Below, piece by piece: positions 1-8,492 of a stretch of 60,195 bases of DNA. The position numbers were made by a program, and so were the translations under genes. The notes beneath the pieces were generated by a model that did no database searches, had not been told where the DNA came from, and saw nothing but the letters and a program-made list of their open reading frames with translations. Position 1 is the stretch's first letter. Each line of letters starts with the position of its first letter. This DNA comes from Propionibacteriaceae bacterium (GTDB lineage Bacteria > Actinomycetota > Actinomycetes > Propionibacteriales > Propionibacteriaceae). Where the stretch lies: NCBI GenBank assembly GCA_030532575.1, contig JAUNKV010000014.1, positions 1 through 60,195 on the forward strand, in the 5' to 3' direction.

Positions 1-125
1 GGGCCGTGGTGGCCCGGGCCTGCGCCCGAGACGCGCTGCCGAGGGGCGGCGCGTTGTGGCGGGGAGCGCACCCAGACACACCGCGCCGCACATCTGCAGC
101 GTCGGACATGCCCTAGTCTTGGTCC

Positions 126-3100
126 ATGTTTGAGAAGGTCCTTGTCGCCAACCGAGGCGAGATCGCCGTCCGTGCCTTTCGTGCTGCCTACGAGCTCGGA
201 CACCGAACCGTCGCGGTGTTCCCCTATGAGGACCGCAACGCAGACCATCGGGTGAAGGCCCACGAGTCCTACCTCATCGGTGAGGAGGGACACCCCGTGC
301 GGGCCTACCTCGACATCGACGAGATCATCCGGGTGGCCAAGGAGTCCGGCTCGGACGCCATCTACCCCGGCTACGGTTTCCTCTCCGAGAACCCCGACCT
401 GGCAGCCGCCTGCGAGGCCAACGACATCACCTTCGTCGGCCCCTCCGCCGAGGTGCTGGAGATGGCGGGCAACAAGGTGCGCGCCCTCGAGCAGGCCAAG
501 CTCGCCGGGGTCCCCACCCTCCAGTCCACCCCGCCCTCGACCGATGTCGAGGAGCTGACCCGAGGCGCCGAGCAGATCGGCTTCCCCGTGTTCATCAAGG
601 CCGTGGCCGGTGGCGGCGGCCGCGGTATGCGCCGCGTCGACGACCCCGCCCGCTTCCGCGAGGAACTGGGGTCGGCCATGCGTGAGGCCGAGGGGGCCTT
701 CGGGGACCCGACGGTGTTCATCGAGCAGGCCGTCGCGGCACCCCGCCACATCGAGGTGCAGATCCTCGCCGACACCCAGGGCAACATCGTCCACCTCTTC
801 GAGCGCGACTGCTCCATCCAGCGTCGCCACCAGAAGGTGGTGGAGATCGCACCCGCCCCGCACATCTCCGACGAACTGCGCGAGGCACTGACCAGGGACG
901 CCGTGAAGTTCGCCCGCGCCATCAACTACACCTGTGCGGGCACCGTCGAGTTCCTGGTGGAGACCAGCGGCCCCAGGGCCGGATCCCACGTGTTCATCGA
1001 GATGAACCCCCGCATCCAGGTGGAGCACACCGTCACCGAGGAGATCACGGATGTGGACCTGGTGCAGGCCCAGCTCAGGATCGCCGCCGGGGAATCCCTG
1101 GAGCAGATCGGCATCCGCCAGGAGGACCTGCGCATCCGCGGGGCCGCGCTGCAGTGCCGCATCACCACCGAGGACCCGGCCAACTCGTTCCGCCCCGACA
1201 CCGGCGTGATCCAGGCCTACCGCTCCGCCAACGGCCCCGGCATCCGGCTCGACGGCGGCACCACCGGAACCGGCGTGGAGATCAGCCCCCACTTCGACTC
1301 GCTGCTGGTGAAGCTGACCTCCAGGGGTCGCACCCTCGACGACGCCACCGCGCGCGCCAGGCGGGCACTGGCCGAGTTCCGGGTGCGGGGCATCGCCACC
1401 AACATCGCCTTCCTGCGCGCCGTGCTGGACGACCCCGACTTCGCCAAGGGCGGGGTGACCACCTCCTTCATCGACGAGCGCCCCTACCTGCTGAGCGCCC
1501 GCACCCCGGCTGACCGCGGCACCAAGCTGGCCCGCTACCTGGCCGATGTCACCGTGAACCAACCCAACGGTGCTGCACCGACGAACCTGGAGGCTGCGAC
1601 GAAACTGCCGAGGCTCAGCCTCGCCGACGAACCCCCCGCCGGGTCCCGGCAGAGGCTGCTGGAGCTCGGCCCCGTCGCCTTCGCCAAGGAGCTGCGGGAG
1701 CAGCGCGCCGTCGGCATCACCGACACCACCTTCCGCGACGCCCACCAGTCGCTGCTCGCCACCCGGGTCCGCACCCGCGACCTGCTGGCCGTGGCCCCCT
1801 ACCAGGCGCGGATGCTGCCGGGGTTGTTCTCCGTGGAGTGCTGGGGCGGGGCCACCTACGACGTCGCGCTGCGATTCCTCGGTGAGGACCCGTGGGAGCG
1901 GTTGGCGAAGCTGCGCGATGCGATGCCGAACCTCAACCTGCAGATGCTGCTTCGGGGCCGCAACACCGTCGGATACACCCCGTACCCGACGGCGGTGACC
2001 CGGGCCTTCGTCGCGGAGGCGGCGGAAACCGGCATCGACGTCTTCCGCATCTTCGACGCCCTCAACGACATCGAGCAGATGCGCCCCGCCATCGACGCGG
2101 TGACCGGCGAGACCGGGGCCATCGCGGAAGTGGCGCTGTGCTACACCGCAAACCTGCTGGACCCCGCCGAGCAGACCTACGACCTGGACTACTACCTGAG
2201 GCTCGCCGAGCAGATCGTGGCGGCCGGGGCCCACATCCTGGCGATCAAGGACATGGCGGGGCTGCTGCGACCGGCTGCGGCCTCCCGGCTGGTGACCGCA
2301 CTCCGGGAGCGCTTCGACCTGCCCGTCCACCTGCACACCCACGACACCACCGGCGGCCAGCTGGCCACCCTCATGGCCGCCATCGAGGCGGGCGTGGATG
2401 CGGTGGACGTGGCGAACTCGGCGATGGCCTCCACCACCTCCCAGCCGCCGATGTCGGCGCTGCTGATGGCGCTGGAGGGATCGGATCGGGCCCCCGACGT
2501 GGACCCGCAGGGAGTGCTGGAGCTGGAGCCCTACTGGGAGGCGGTGCGCAAGGTGTACCAGCCCTTCGAGTCGGGGCTGCCCGCCCCCACCGGGCGGGTC
2601 TACAGCCACGAGATTCCGGGTGGCCAGCTGTCCAACCTGCGGCAGCAGGCCATCGCGCTGGGGCTCGGGGACAAGTTCGAGGCCATCGAGGAGATGTACG
2701 CGGCGGCCGACAAGATTCTGGGGCGCCCGACCAAGGTCACGCCGTCGTCGAAGGTGGTGGGGGACCTGGCCCTGCACCTGGTGGCGGTGGGGGCCGACCC
2801 GGCGGAGTTCGCCGCCGATCCCAGGCGCTTCGACATCCCGGACTCGGTGATCGGCTTCCTCAACGGGGAGCTCGGCACCCCCGCCGGGGGCTGGCCGGAG
2901 CCGTTCCGCAGCCAGGCCCTGGAGGGGCGCAGGCAGCCGCCGCGCGTCTCGGAGGTCTCGGCGGAGGACCTGGCGGTGCTTGAGACCCCCGGCGTGGAGC
3001 GGCAGCAGACCCTCAACCGGCTGCTGTTCCCCGGCCCGACGAAGGAGTTCCAGCAGAAGCGCGACGACTTCGGCGATGTCTCGGTGCTGCCCACCATCCC

Positions 3101-3527
3101 GTACCTGTACGGCATGGAGCCCGGCCACGAGTACCCGGTCACGCTGGAGAAGGGGGTCACGCTGCTGCTCGGTCTGGAGGCCATCGGTGCCGCCGACAAG
3201 CGAGCCAAGCGCACCGTGATGACCCTGCTCAACGGCCAGTTGCGCCCGGTCAGGGTGCAGGACCACTCGTTGACCTCGGAGGTCGCCTCCGCGGAGAAGG
3301 CGGATGCGGGCAATCCCGGCCACGTCGCGGCCCCGTTCGCGGGCGCGGTGACCCCGACGGTGAGCGTCGGCGACGAGGTGGCGGCCGGGGATCAGGTGGC
3401 CACCATCGAGGCGATGAAGATGGAGGCCGCCATCAACGCCCCCATCGCTGGAGTGGTCAGCCGGGTCGTCCTGCCGGACACCACCCAGCTCGACGGCGGT
3501 GACCTGGTCCTGGTGATCGACGCCTGA
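126..3527 (+). CDS. pyc: Pyruvate carboxylase
   Basis: This 1133-aa biotin enzyme carboxylates pyruvate to oxaloacetate with ATP and bicarbonate, the anaplerotic step in the cytoplasm. All domains are in the usual order: biotin carboxylase N-domain (about 1-115), ATP-grasp domain with the glycine loop GGGGRGMR (about 115-325), biotin carboxylase C-domain (to about 450), HMGL-like carboxyltransferase (about 530-805), the PYC/OADA domain (about 830-1030), and a C-terminal biotinyl domain with the EAMKME motif, where Lys1098 would carry biotin. The length matches single-chain pyruvate carboxylases, so this is not a propionyl- or acetyl-CoA carboxylase subunit. The ATG at 126 gives the canonical N-terminus MFEKVLVANRGEIA. 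The gene stands alone and converges on the next one. With nifJ at 14.7 kb it puts two pyruvate-node enzymes in the window. Confidence 0.97.
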   Translation: MFEKVLVANRGEIAVRAFRAAYELGHRTVAVFPYEDRNADHRVKAHESYLIGEEGHPVRAYLDIDEIIRVAKESGSDAIYPGYGFLSENPDLAAACEANDITFVGPSAEVLEMAGNKVRALEQAKLAGVPTLQSTPPSTDVEELTRGAEQIGFPVFIKAVAGGGGRGMRRVDDPARFREELGSAMREAEGAFGDPTVFIEQAVAAPRHIEVQILADTQGNIVHLFERDCSIQRRHQKVVEIAPAPHISDELREALTRDAVKFARAINYTCAGTVEFLVETSGPRAGSHVFIEMNPRIQVEHTVTEEITDVDLVQAQLRIAAGESLEQIGIRQEDLRIRGAALQCRITTEDPANSFRPDTGVIQAYRSANGPGIRLDGGTTGTGVEISPHFDSLLVKLTSRGRTLDDATARARRALAEFRVRGIATNIAFLRAVLDDPDFAKGGVTTSFIDERPYLLSARTPADRGTKLARYLADVTVNQPNGAAPTNLEAATKLPRLSLADEPPAGSRQRLLELGPVAFAKELREQRAVGITDTTFRDAHQSLLATRVRTRDLLAVAPYQARMLPGLFSVECWGGATYDVALRFLGEDPWERLAKLRDAMPNLNLQMLLRGRNTVGYTPYPTAVTRAFVAEAAETGIDVFRIFDALNDIEQMRPAIDAVTGETGAIAEVALCYTANLLDPAEQTYDLDYYLRLAEQIVAAGAHILAIKDMAGLLRPAAASRLVTALRERFDLPVHLHTHDTTGGQLATLMAAIEAGVDAVDVANSAMASTTSQPPMSALLMALEGSDRAPDVDPQGVLELEPYWEAVRKVYQPFESGLPAPTGRVYSHEIPGGQLSNLRQQAIALGLGDKFEAIEEMYAAADKILGRPTKVTPSSKVVGDLALHLVAVGADPAEFAADPRRFDIPDSVIGFLNGELGTPAGGWPEPFRSQALEGRRQPPRVSEVSAEDLAVLETPGVERQQTLNRLLFPGPTKEFQQKRDDFGDVSVLPTIPYLYGMEPGHEYPVTLEKGVTLLLGLEAIGAADKRAKRTVMTLLNGQLRPVRVQDHSLTSEVASAEKADAGNPGHVAAPFAGAVTPTVSVGDEVAAGDQVATIEAMKMEAAINAPIAGVVSRVVLPDTTQLDGGDLVLVIDA

Positions 3528-3564
3528 GTCGTCTTTTCTCCGCTCGGATCGACCAGCGGGGGGC

Positions 3565-4155
3565 TCAGGTGTCGATCACCACGACGTCGGCGCCCACCTC
3601 CAGCTGGGGCAGGAAGTCGAGCAGCGGGTCCACCACCTCGCGGGTTTTCTCCTGGAGGGTGTCCGGGTCGATGGCGGCCAGGGCCTGGTGGGTGGCTCTC
3701 GCGTGCGCGTGGTGGCTGTAGCCGGTGGTCATGCCGGGCTCGTCGCGCAGTGGGATGCCGAGACTACGCTCGGCCAGCCGTCGGATGGAATGGGTGGACG
3801 GCAGGCCGCGCCGGGCCAGGTCGAACTCGACGGGGTCCAGTGACTCATGGCTGATGCTCGTATGGGCGCAGGACAGCTCCTCCAGCCAGGCCTGCAGCAG
3901 CTGCCAGCTCTGCAAGAGCCGGTCAGGGGCGACGAACTGGCCCGCCAGCAGGGCCTCGACGTCACCACTCAGCGGCATCGTCGGGTCCACCTCGAGCGCG
4001 GGTTCCCGCTTGAACAACCCCCATCGTCGTTTCGCAGCAGGCGCGGGGAAACGCGCAGCAGCGACTCTCCGGAGCTGCTCCGCCCGCTCAGGCGGGGCCC
4101 CGAAGATGTCGCGGACATCGTCGATGGCGATTCCGTAGAGCTGCATCGCTCGCAT
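3565..4155 (-). CDS. Conserved hypothetical protein
   Basis: I do not recognise this 196-aa soluble protein. It has no signal peptide or membrane segment and no catalytic motif I can name. Residues 1-30 (MRAMQLYGIAIDDVRDIFGAPP) look like a short alpha/beta element. The middle is helix-rich and holds the sequence CAHTSISHESLD. The C-terminus is hydrophobic and ends VGADVVVIDT. High GC at third codon positions in this frame and the convergent placement, 37 bp from the pyc stop, support a real gene. The start at 4155 is chosen because it gives the longest frame; the ATG at 4146 is equally plausible. It is divergent from the secreted-protein gene at 4201, with only 45 bp between the two starts. 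Confidence 0.7.
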   Translation of the reverse strand: MRAMQLYGIAIDDVRDIFGAPPERAEQLRRVAAARFPAPAAKRRWGLFKREPALEVDPTMPLSGDVEALLAGQFVAPDRLLQSWQLLQAWLEELSCAHTSISHESLDPVEFDLARRGLPSTHSIRRLAERSLGIPLRDEPGMTTGYSHHAHARATHQALAAIDPDTLQEKTREVVDPLLDFLPQLEVGADVVVIDT

Positions 4156-4200
4156 GGTCCAAGCCTACCTTCGTGATCCCGCGTTATGCTGGCAGGCACC

Positions 4201-5163
4201 ATGAAGAGTTTTCGACGCCTTGCCGCAGCGGCCACGGCAGGCCTGATCGCGTGGGCGGCCGTGCTTCCGGCGACCGCGCAGGACCTGGAGCTGCCGGATG
4301 CCGGGGCGGCCGTCACCGGAGTGGCCTGGGATGGCGACACCGAGCGGCTGTTCGCCGTCTCCGAGGCCCACGGGGCGAGCATCCTGGTCACCGACTCCAC
4401 GGGGAGCAAGATCGGCAACCTCGACTTCGACGCGCGTCCCGAGTCCGTGCAGGGCCTGGCACTGCACAAGGGGAACCTCTACGTCGGCGACATCGGGGGC
4501 AACCGCAAGGAGATCGTGGTGCACCGGGTCAAGGCTGCGGCAGGGGAGCAGAGGCACCGCAGCTACCAGCTCAGCTACCCCGACGGCTCCCACGACGCCC
4601 AGGCGTTGCTCGTCTCCGGCAAGGGCCGCATCTACGTCATCACCGCCGGGGACAACCCCGGGATCTACCACTCCGAGCTGGAGTTGTCGCAGGACAGGCC
4701 GAACAAGCTGACCCGCGCCGCCGACGCCCCGCCCGGGGTGAGTGATGCCACCTTCCTGACCGACGGCTCCACCATCGTGATGCGCAGCGCGAAGGGCCTG
4801 GAGGTGGTGGACGCCTACACTTGGACCACCACCGCCACGGCCAGCTATGTCGGGGCCCCGGAGGGGGAATCCATCACAACACAGGGGGATGGGTTGCTCG
4901 TCGGGGCGCAGACCCTGCGTGAGGAGCAGGTGCCCAAGGGCGACAGTGAGCGCGTGATCGGCGCCGAGACCAGTCCATCACCGGATGTGGTCACACCCGA
5001 GCCGGTCCCGGAGACACCGGAGGAGACCGCGGGGCCGGGTGAACCGGTCGTCGAGGAGCCGAAACCGGTGGCCCCGGTGTTCGGGGGCACCAGGCTGGCC
5101 CTCGGCGCGGCCGCCGTGCTGGCCCTCGGCTGCGGCGTGGTGGTGCTGCTCCGCAAGGACTGA
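4201..5163 (+). CDS. Secreted, C-terminally membrane-anchored protein, probable beta-propeller
   Basis: This 320-aa protein has a Sec signal peptide (MKSFRR followed by a hydrophobic stretch ending near ATAQ, about residues 1-27). An extracellular domain of about 230 residues has repeating blade-like strands (VTGVAWDGDTERLFAVSE, VQGLALHKGNLYVGDIGGN, GRIYVITAGDNPGIYHSE), as in SMP-30- or esterase-like propellers. A Pro/Glu-rich stalk follows (about 255-290), then one transmembrane segment and a short basic tail RKD. The layout implies a surface protein tethered by its C-terminus. No catalytic residues can be assigned. The ATG at 4201 is preferred over an in-frame start at 4186 because it places the MK(S)FRR n-region directly before the hydrophobic core. 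The gap after it (5164-5255) shows nothing. Confidence 0.8.
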   Translation: MKSFRRLAAAATAGLIAWAAVLPATAQDLELPDAGAAVTGVAWDGDTERLFAVSEAHGASILVTDSTGSKIGNLDFDARPESVQGLALHKGNLYVGDIGGNRKEIVVHRVKAAAGEQRHRSYQLSYPDGSHDAQALLVSGKGRIYVITAGDNPGIYHSELELSQDRPNKLTRAADAPPGVSDATFLTDGSTIVMRSAKGLEVVDAYTWTTTATASYVGAPEGESITTQGDGLLVGAQTLREEQVPKGDSERVIGAETSPSPDVVTPEPVPETPEETAGPGEPVVEEPKPVAPVFGGTRLALGAAAVLALGCGVVVLLRKD

Positions 5164-5255
5164 GCAGAGGGAAATGAAGTGTTCAGAGAGGTTCTGTCAG
5201 CTTGTGTGCGATTCTAGAAGCTAAACGATTCTGAAATGCTGTGCACGGTGTTTCA

Positions 5256-5343
5256 GGGGGTTATTCACGACAATACCTCCGCCGACAAAATGCCTAGTCA
5301 GACGAGTTTCGACGCTCCAAGATGGGCCACGTGAATAACGCCC
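5256..5343 (+). mobile_element. 88-bp MITE, copy 1
   Basis: This 88-bp element has terminal inverted repeats of about 14 bp: GGGGGTTATTCACG on the left, and on the right the complement of GGGCGTTATTCACG. It is identical base for base to the copy at 53943-54030 and shares ends and length with a diverged copy at 56037-56123. It encodes nothing. It sits in the argF upstream region, ending 57 bp before the argF ATG, where it could alter the promoter. The mobilising transposase is unknown. The same terminal sequence occurs at 9083, the outer end of an ISAs1-type fragment. Confidence 0.8.
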
Positions 5344-5400
5344 TCAGTCAGGGCTTCCCCCACTGGTACTCTTGTTGTTTCTACGACGGAAGGCGTGCAG

Positions 5401-5958
5401 ATGTTGAAGGGACGCAGTTTCACCAAGGAGACCGATCTCACCCCGGCTGAGTGGCTTGCGCTGATCGACCTGGCGGCCGAGCTGAAGGCGGAGCGTCGCG
5501 CCGGGCGGGAGAGGCAGCGGCTGTTCGGCAAGAAGGTGGCGCTGCTGTTCGAGAAGACCTCCACCCGGACCCGCTGCGCCTTCGAGGTGGCGATGCTGGA
5601 ACAGGGTGGGCACACCACCTACCTGGACCCGGCGGGTTCGCAGATCGGGCACAAGGAGTCGGCGGCGGACACAGGCCGGGTGTTGGGGCGCTGGTACGAC
5701 GGCATCGAGTACCGCGGGTTCGCGCAGCACACCGTCGAGACCCTGGCCGCACACGCGGGGGTGCCGGTCTACAACGGGCTCACCGACGACTGCCACCCCA
5801 CCCAGATGCTCGCCGACCAGCTGACGATGATGGAGCATTCCGGCAAGCCGCTGGCGGAGACCTCGTGGGCCTTCGTCGGGGATGTGCGCAACAACATGGG
5901 CAACTCCAATCTGATCTCGGCGGCGATGGTGGGGGCCGACGTCCGGCTCGTCGCACCA
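5401..5958 (+). pseudogene. argF: Ornithine carbamoyltransferase, 3' half deleted
   Basis: The first about 186 residues of ornithine carbamoyltransferase (arginine biosynthesis, citrulline formation) are intact. They carry the carbamoyl-phosphate motif STRTR and the DCHPTQ motif. Homology stops abruptly after GADVRLVAP, near 5955-5965, where the sequence becomes the 3' part of a transposase gene on the other strand. The ornithine-binding half with the HCLP loop is missing from the whole window. The reading frame stays open through the IS to 6456, so a non-functional chimera of about 350 aa could be made. The ATG at 5401 is preferred over the GTG at 5395 because GGAAGG lies 7 bp upstream and the protein then starts MLKGRSF, as is usual for ArgF. 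The strain should lack this enzyme unless another copy exists. Confidence 0.93.
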
Positions 5959-6441
5959 AAACATGTAGCAGTCCAGTGCTCCGGGGAACGCTTCGGAGAC
6001 CGCGATGAGGTCTCCTCGGTCGGTTGCTGCGACCTGGATGTTCACACACTGGCCCTTCCGTTTCCCGGAGTAGTTCGCGGCCGCCTGCCCGCTGGCTGGG
6101 CGGTTCCCCGTCGGGACGTAGGTGCCATCGACCAGCAGGAGGTGCCCCTGCTCGATGGCCTCCGCGAGGCCTCCACTGGTGAACACCAGCACGGTCTCCA
6201 GGATCTCGGTGATCCGCCGCCAGATCCGGCAGATCGTGGGCTGCGACACCCCGTGCAGGTCAGCGATCACCATCTGGGACATGTTCTGACGCAACAGGAT
6301 CAACGTGATCACCACCTGCTTGTACAACCCGATCTTGTGCCGAGTGAACTCGATCCCCCGACCCCGGGCGACATCACGAACACGGGCCACGATCTCCTGA
6401 ATCGTCTCCACAGGGAGACCTGTAGTAGAATCGTAACGCAT
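5959..6441 (-). pseudogene. IS5-type (DDE_Tnp_4-like) transposase, C-terminus deleted
   Basis: Reading leftward from the ATG at 6441, about 160 residues match the N-terminal part of DDE transposases with an N-terminal helix-turn-helix. The HTH segment is [20 protein letters not shown]. The first catalytic Asp is in [10 protein letters not shown], and a [11 protein letters not shown] stretch follows. The protein breaks at the argF junction (about 5955-5965), beyond which the frame is only antisense argF, so the last two catalytic residues are lost. The IS end outside the gene should lie between 6490 and 6560, but its exact terminus cannot be fixed because the partner end is gone. The simplest history is insertion into or near argF, followed by a deletion that removed half of the IS and half of argF. 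Confidence 0.85.
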
Positions 6442-6543
6442 CGACTGCTTCCTTGAGAGTTACGGAAATTTTCCAACACCCATTCTCTCATGAAGCAGTC
6501 GATGGCCCACCCGAGGGTTCACCTCAGACATATCAATAACCCC

Positions 6544-6557
6544 GATGAATAACGCCC
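6544..6557 (+). repeat. Solo right end of the 88-bp MITE family
   Basis: The sequence GATGAATAACGCCC differs at two positions (first and third bases) from the right terminus of the 88-bp MITEs (ACGTGAATAACGCCC). It stands alone between the IS fragment and the HAD gene. It may be the remains of a MITE hit by the IS, or the true outer end of the IS. The evidence is short. Confidence 0.45.
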
Positions 6558-6577
6558 TTCGACAGAAAGGATAGAAC

Positions 6578-7345
6578 TTGACCAGATTGATTATGCTTGA
6601 CCTAGAGGGGACGTTGTATACGCGTGAATCCCTTATCGAGGATGCACTAGAGGCGGTTTCTCGGCTGCGGGAGTTGAGTGTGGCTGTTCGTTTTCTTACC
6701 AACACTGACTCAAAATCAGATTCTGCGTTGTTGGCGCAAGTTCGTGCGCTGGGTCTTGAGTTGGAGCCTCATGAGCTATTTACTCCGGTGAACGCCGCAG
6801 CGGCGCTCGTCGCCCAAGTGCCAAACAGTCGTGCGTTCGTGGTTGGGACATCGGAGGTCAGGGATCAACTAGCACGGTCTTTGGAGCTGACTGACGATCC
6901 TATGGCGGCATCCCACGTGATAGTAGGAGACTGTCGCGATGACTTGAATTACTCTCTGCTGGACAGTGCCTTCCAAGGTCTCGACGCGGGAGCCAAGCTC
7001 ATCGCTTTACAAGCAGGGCGCTTCTACCTGTCGCATGGGCAACGTCACCTTGACACCGGTGGGATCGTGGCAGCACTTGAGTACGCCGCGGGTCGGCAAG
7101 GGTGCGTAGTCGGCAAACCCTCAATGGATTTCCTGGAGATGGCAGTTGCATCTGTGAGGGTCCCGCTAAGCCGTGAGGATGTGTGGGTCATTGGAGATGA
7201 TGAGATGACAGACATCAGCATGGGTGTGGGGTATGGGGCGCGGACCATCCAAGTGCGAACGGGTAAATATCAGCCCAGCCAAGGCGGCTCCGCCACTTAC
7301 ATAGTGGACTCCATCGCGGATGTTCCACGTTTGTTCGAGCCATGA
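6578..7345 (+). CDS. HAD-superfamily (class IIA, NagD/LHPP-like) phosphatase
   Basis: This 255-aa cytoplasmic phosphatase-fold protein has all four HAD motifs: motif I DLEGTLY (residues 8-14), motif II in FLTNTDS, motif III Lys in VGKPS, and motif IV GDDEMTDISMG. A class II cap domain lies in the middle. Motif I reads DxEGT where the family norm is DxDGT, so the acid/base Asp is a Glu. The TTG at 6578 is chosen because AAAGG lies 7 bp upstream and because it keeps the first beta strand (TRLIMLDLEGT) whole. The ATG at 6593 would cut that strand. Its TGA overlaps the next ATG (ATGA), so it belongs to an operon with the broken phosphoesterase. The gene is clearly AT-richer than its neighbours, which suggests horizontal origin. 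Confidence 0.85.
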   Translation: MTRLIMLDLEGTLYTRESLIEDALEAVSRLRELSVAVRFLTNTDSKSDSALLAQVRALGLELEPHELFTPVNAAAALVAQVPNSRAFVVGTSEVRDQLARSLELTDDPMAASHVIVGDCRDDLNYSLLDSAFQGLDAGAKLIALQAGRFYLSHGQRHLDTGGIVAALEYAAGRQGCVVGKPSMDFLEMAVASVRVPLSREDVWVIGDDEMTDISMGVGYGARTIQVRTGKYQPSQGGSATYIVDSIADVPRLFEP

Positions 7346-7477
7346 CAGTATGGTGGTTTGTGCTGGATGGTGCCAGCCATGACATTATCCAACGATTGCT
7401 GGCTGAGGAAAGCTTACCGCACCTAGCTTCCTTGGCACATCGAGGTGTTATGCGCTCAGTGGTTCCATCAGCGCCTA
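7342..7477 (+). pseudogene. Alkaline-phosphatase-superfamily (nucleotide pyrophosphatase-like) protein, N-terminal fragment
   Basis: Only about 45 residues remain. The N-terminus WWFVLDGASHDIIQRLLAEE followed by LPHLASLAHRG is the metal-binding start of the alkaline-phosphatase/type I phosphodiesterase superfamily, with the Asp of VLDGA as the first metal ligand. The ATG overlaps the HAD stop (ATGA), so the two were translationally coupled. The gene stops at the IS at 7478. The sequence beyond the IS (8493 on) does not continue it but belongs to an ATP-grasp gene, so the rest has been deleted. Assignment rests on a short stretch. Confidence 0.6.
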
Positions 7478-8492
7478 GGTCGTGTTTCGAAAGTGGTGTC
7501 GGGTGAGGGTGTGGGTGTTGGCGTGTTGGTCCTGCGTATGGGAGGACTCCCGGGGTAGACGGATTGTTATCTAGCCACTCCTCCTTCCCCAGGAGTCCTT
7601 GTGCCCATCGTAGATGCCGCCCGTCGTCATGACCTCACTGATGCTCAGTGGGAACTCCTCCAAGCGGTCCTGCCAGCCCCTCCGTCCCGGGGACGGCCCC
7701 GCAAGTGGCCATTGCGTGGCTTGATTGATGGGATTCGTCATCGGGTCAGAGTAGGGTGCCCGTGGCGGGATGTTCCTGACCGGTACGGGCCGTGGGGACG
7801 AATCTACGCACTGTTCGCCACCTGGCAGACCCTCGGGGTGTGGGAGAGGGTCGAAGATGCCCTACGAGCCGCAGCGCAGGCTCGTGGCACGGTGAAATGG
7901 CAGGTTTTGGTGGACTCCACCAGCTGTCGTGGGCATGTTCACGCCGCTGGTGCTCGCCATGACTCGATCGACCTGGTCGTCGGTGAGCCTGCCGATCACG
8001 GGTTCGGGCGTTCCCGGGGTGGCTGGTCAACCAAGACGCATCTGGCGGTGGACCAAGACCGTGGCGTGTTGGCCTTCCACATCACCGCGGGCCAAGCTGG
8101 TGACAGCCCGGAGTTCATCACTGTGGTGGAGGCGATCACGGTGGCCAACCCGGTTGGGGCGCCACGGCGGCGTCCGGATCGGGTGTTGGCCGACAAGGCG
8201 TACTCGTCACGAGCGAATCGTGGGTGGCTACGTGATCACCAGGTGAAGGCCACCATCCCGACCCCAGCCGACCAAGCCCGCAACAGACAACGTCGTGGCC
8301 GCAAGGGCGGACGTCCCCCAGCGTTCAACCCAACGACCTACAAGGACCGTCACGCCGTTGAATGTGGCATCAACAAGCTCAAACACCACAGAGCGTTCGC
8401 TACCCGCTACGACAAACTCGCTGTCCGCTACACCGCCACCATCCACATCAGCGTGATCAACGACTGGCTCAAACGACTTACGTAACACGACC
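7478..8492 (+). mobile_element. Complete IS5-family insertion sequence (1015 bp)
   Basis: The element starts with GGTCGTGTTTCGAAAGT and ends with the complement of GGTCGTGTTACGTAAGT, giving 17-bp terminal inverted repeats with two mismatches. TA flanks both sides (7476-7477 and 8493-8494), consistent with the 2-bp target duplication common in the IS427 group. One transposase gene fills it. The flanks come from two different genes (a phosphoesterase 5' end and an ATP-grasp 3' end), so this is not a simple insertion. Recombination between two copies, or an adjacent deletion, removed the DNA between them. Confidence 0.88.
7601..8485 (+). CDS. IS5-family transposase
   Basis: This 294-aa transposase looks intact. 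It opens with the IS5-type N-terminal domain (LTDAQWELLQAVLP, GRPRKWPLRGLIDGI, GCPWRDVPDRYGPW). The DDE core follows, with the first Asp in VLVDSTS, the second in RVLADKAYSS, and the C-terminal RHAVECGINKLKHHRAFATRYDKL signature that carries the catalytic Glu. It starts at a GTG (7601) with AGGAG 5 bp upstream. The stop lies 7 bp inside the right terminal repeat. It lies in the same orientation as the flanking genes. With all catalytic motifs and both ends present, the element may be active. Confidence 0.93.
   Translation: MPIVDAARRHDLTDAQWELLQAVLPAPPSRGRPRKWPLRGLIDGIRHRVRVGCPWRDVPDRYGPWGRIYALFATWQTLGVWERVEDALRAAAQARGTVKWQVLVDSTSCRGHVHAAGARHDSIDLVVGEPADHGFGRSRGGWSTKTHLAVDQDRGVLAFHITAGQAGDSPEFITVVEAITVANPVGAPRRRPDRVLADKAYSSRANRGWLRDHQVKATIPTPADQARNRQRRGRKGGRPPAFNPTTYKDRHAVECGINKLKHHRAFATRYDKLAVRYTATIHISVINDWLKRLT

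Noticed and set aside
5344-6441. 365-codon minus-strand frame as a complete transposase
   Set aside because: After about residue 160 it is antisense argF, so the transposase is truncated.
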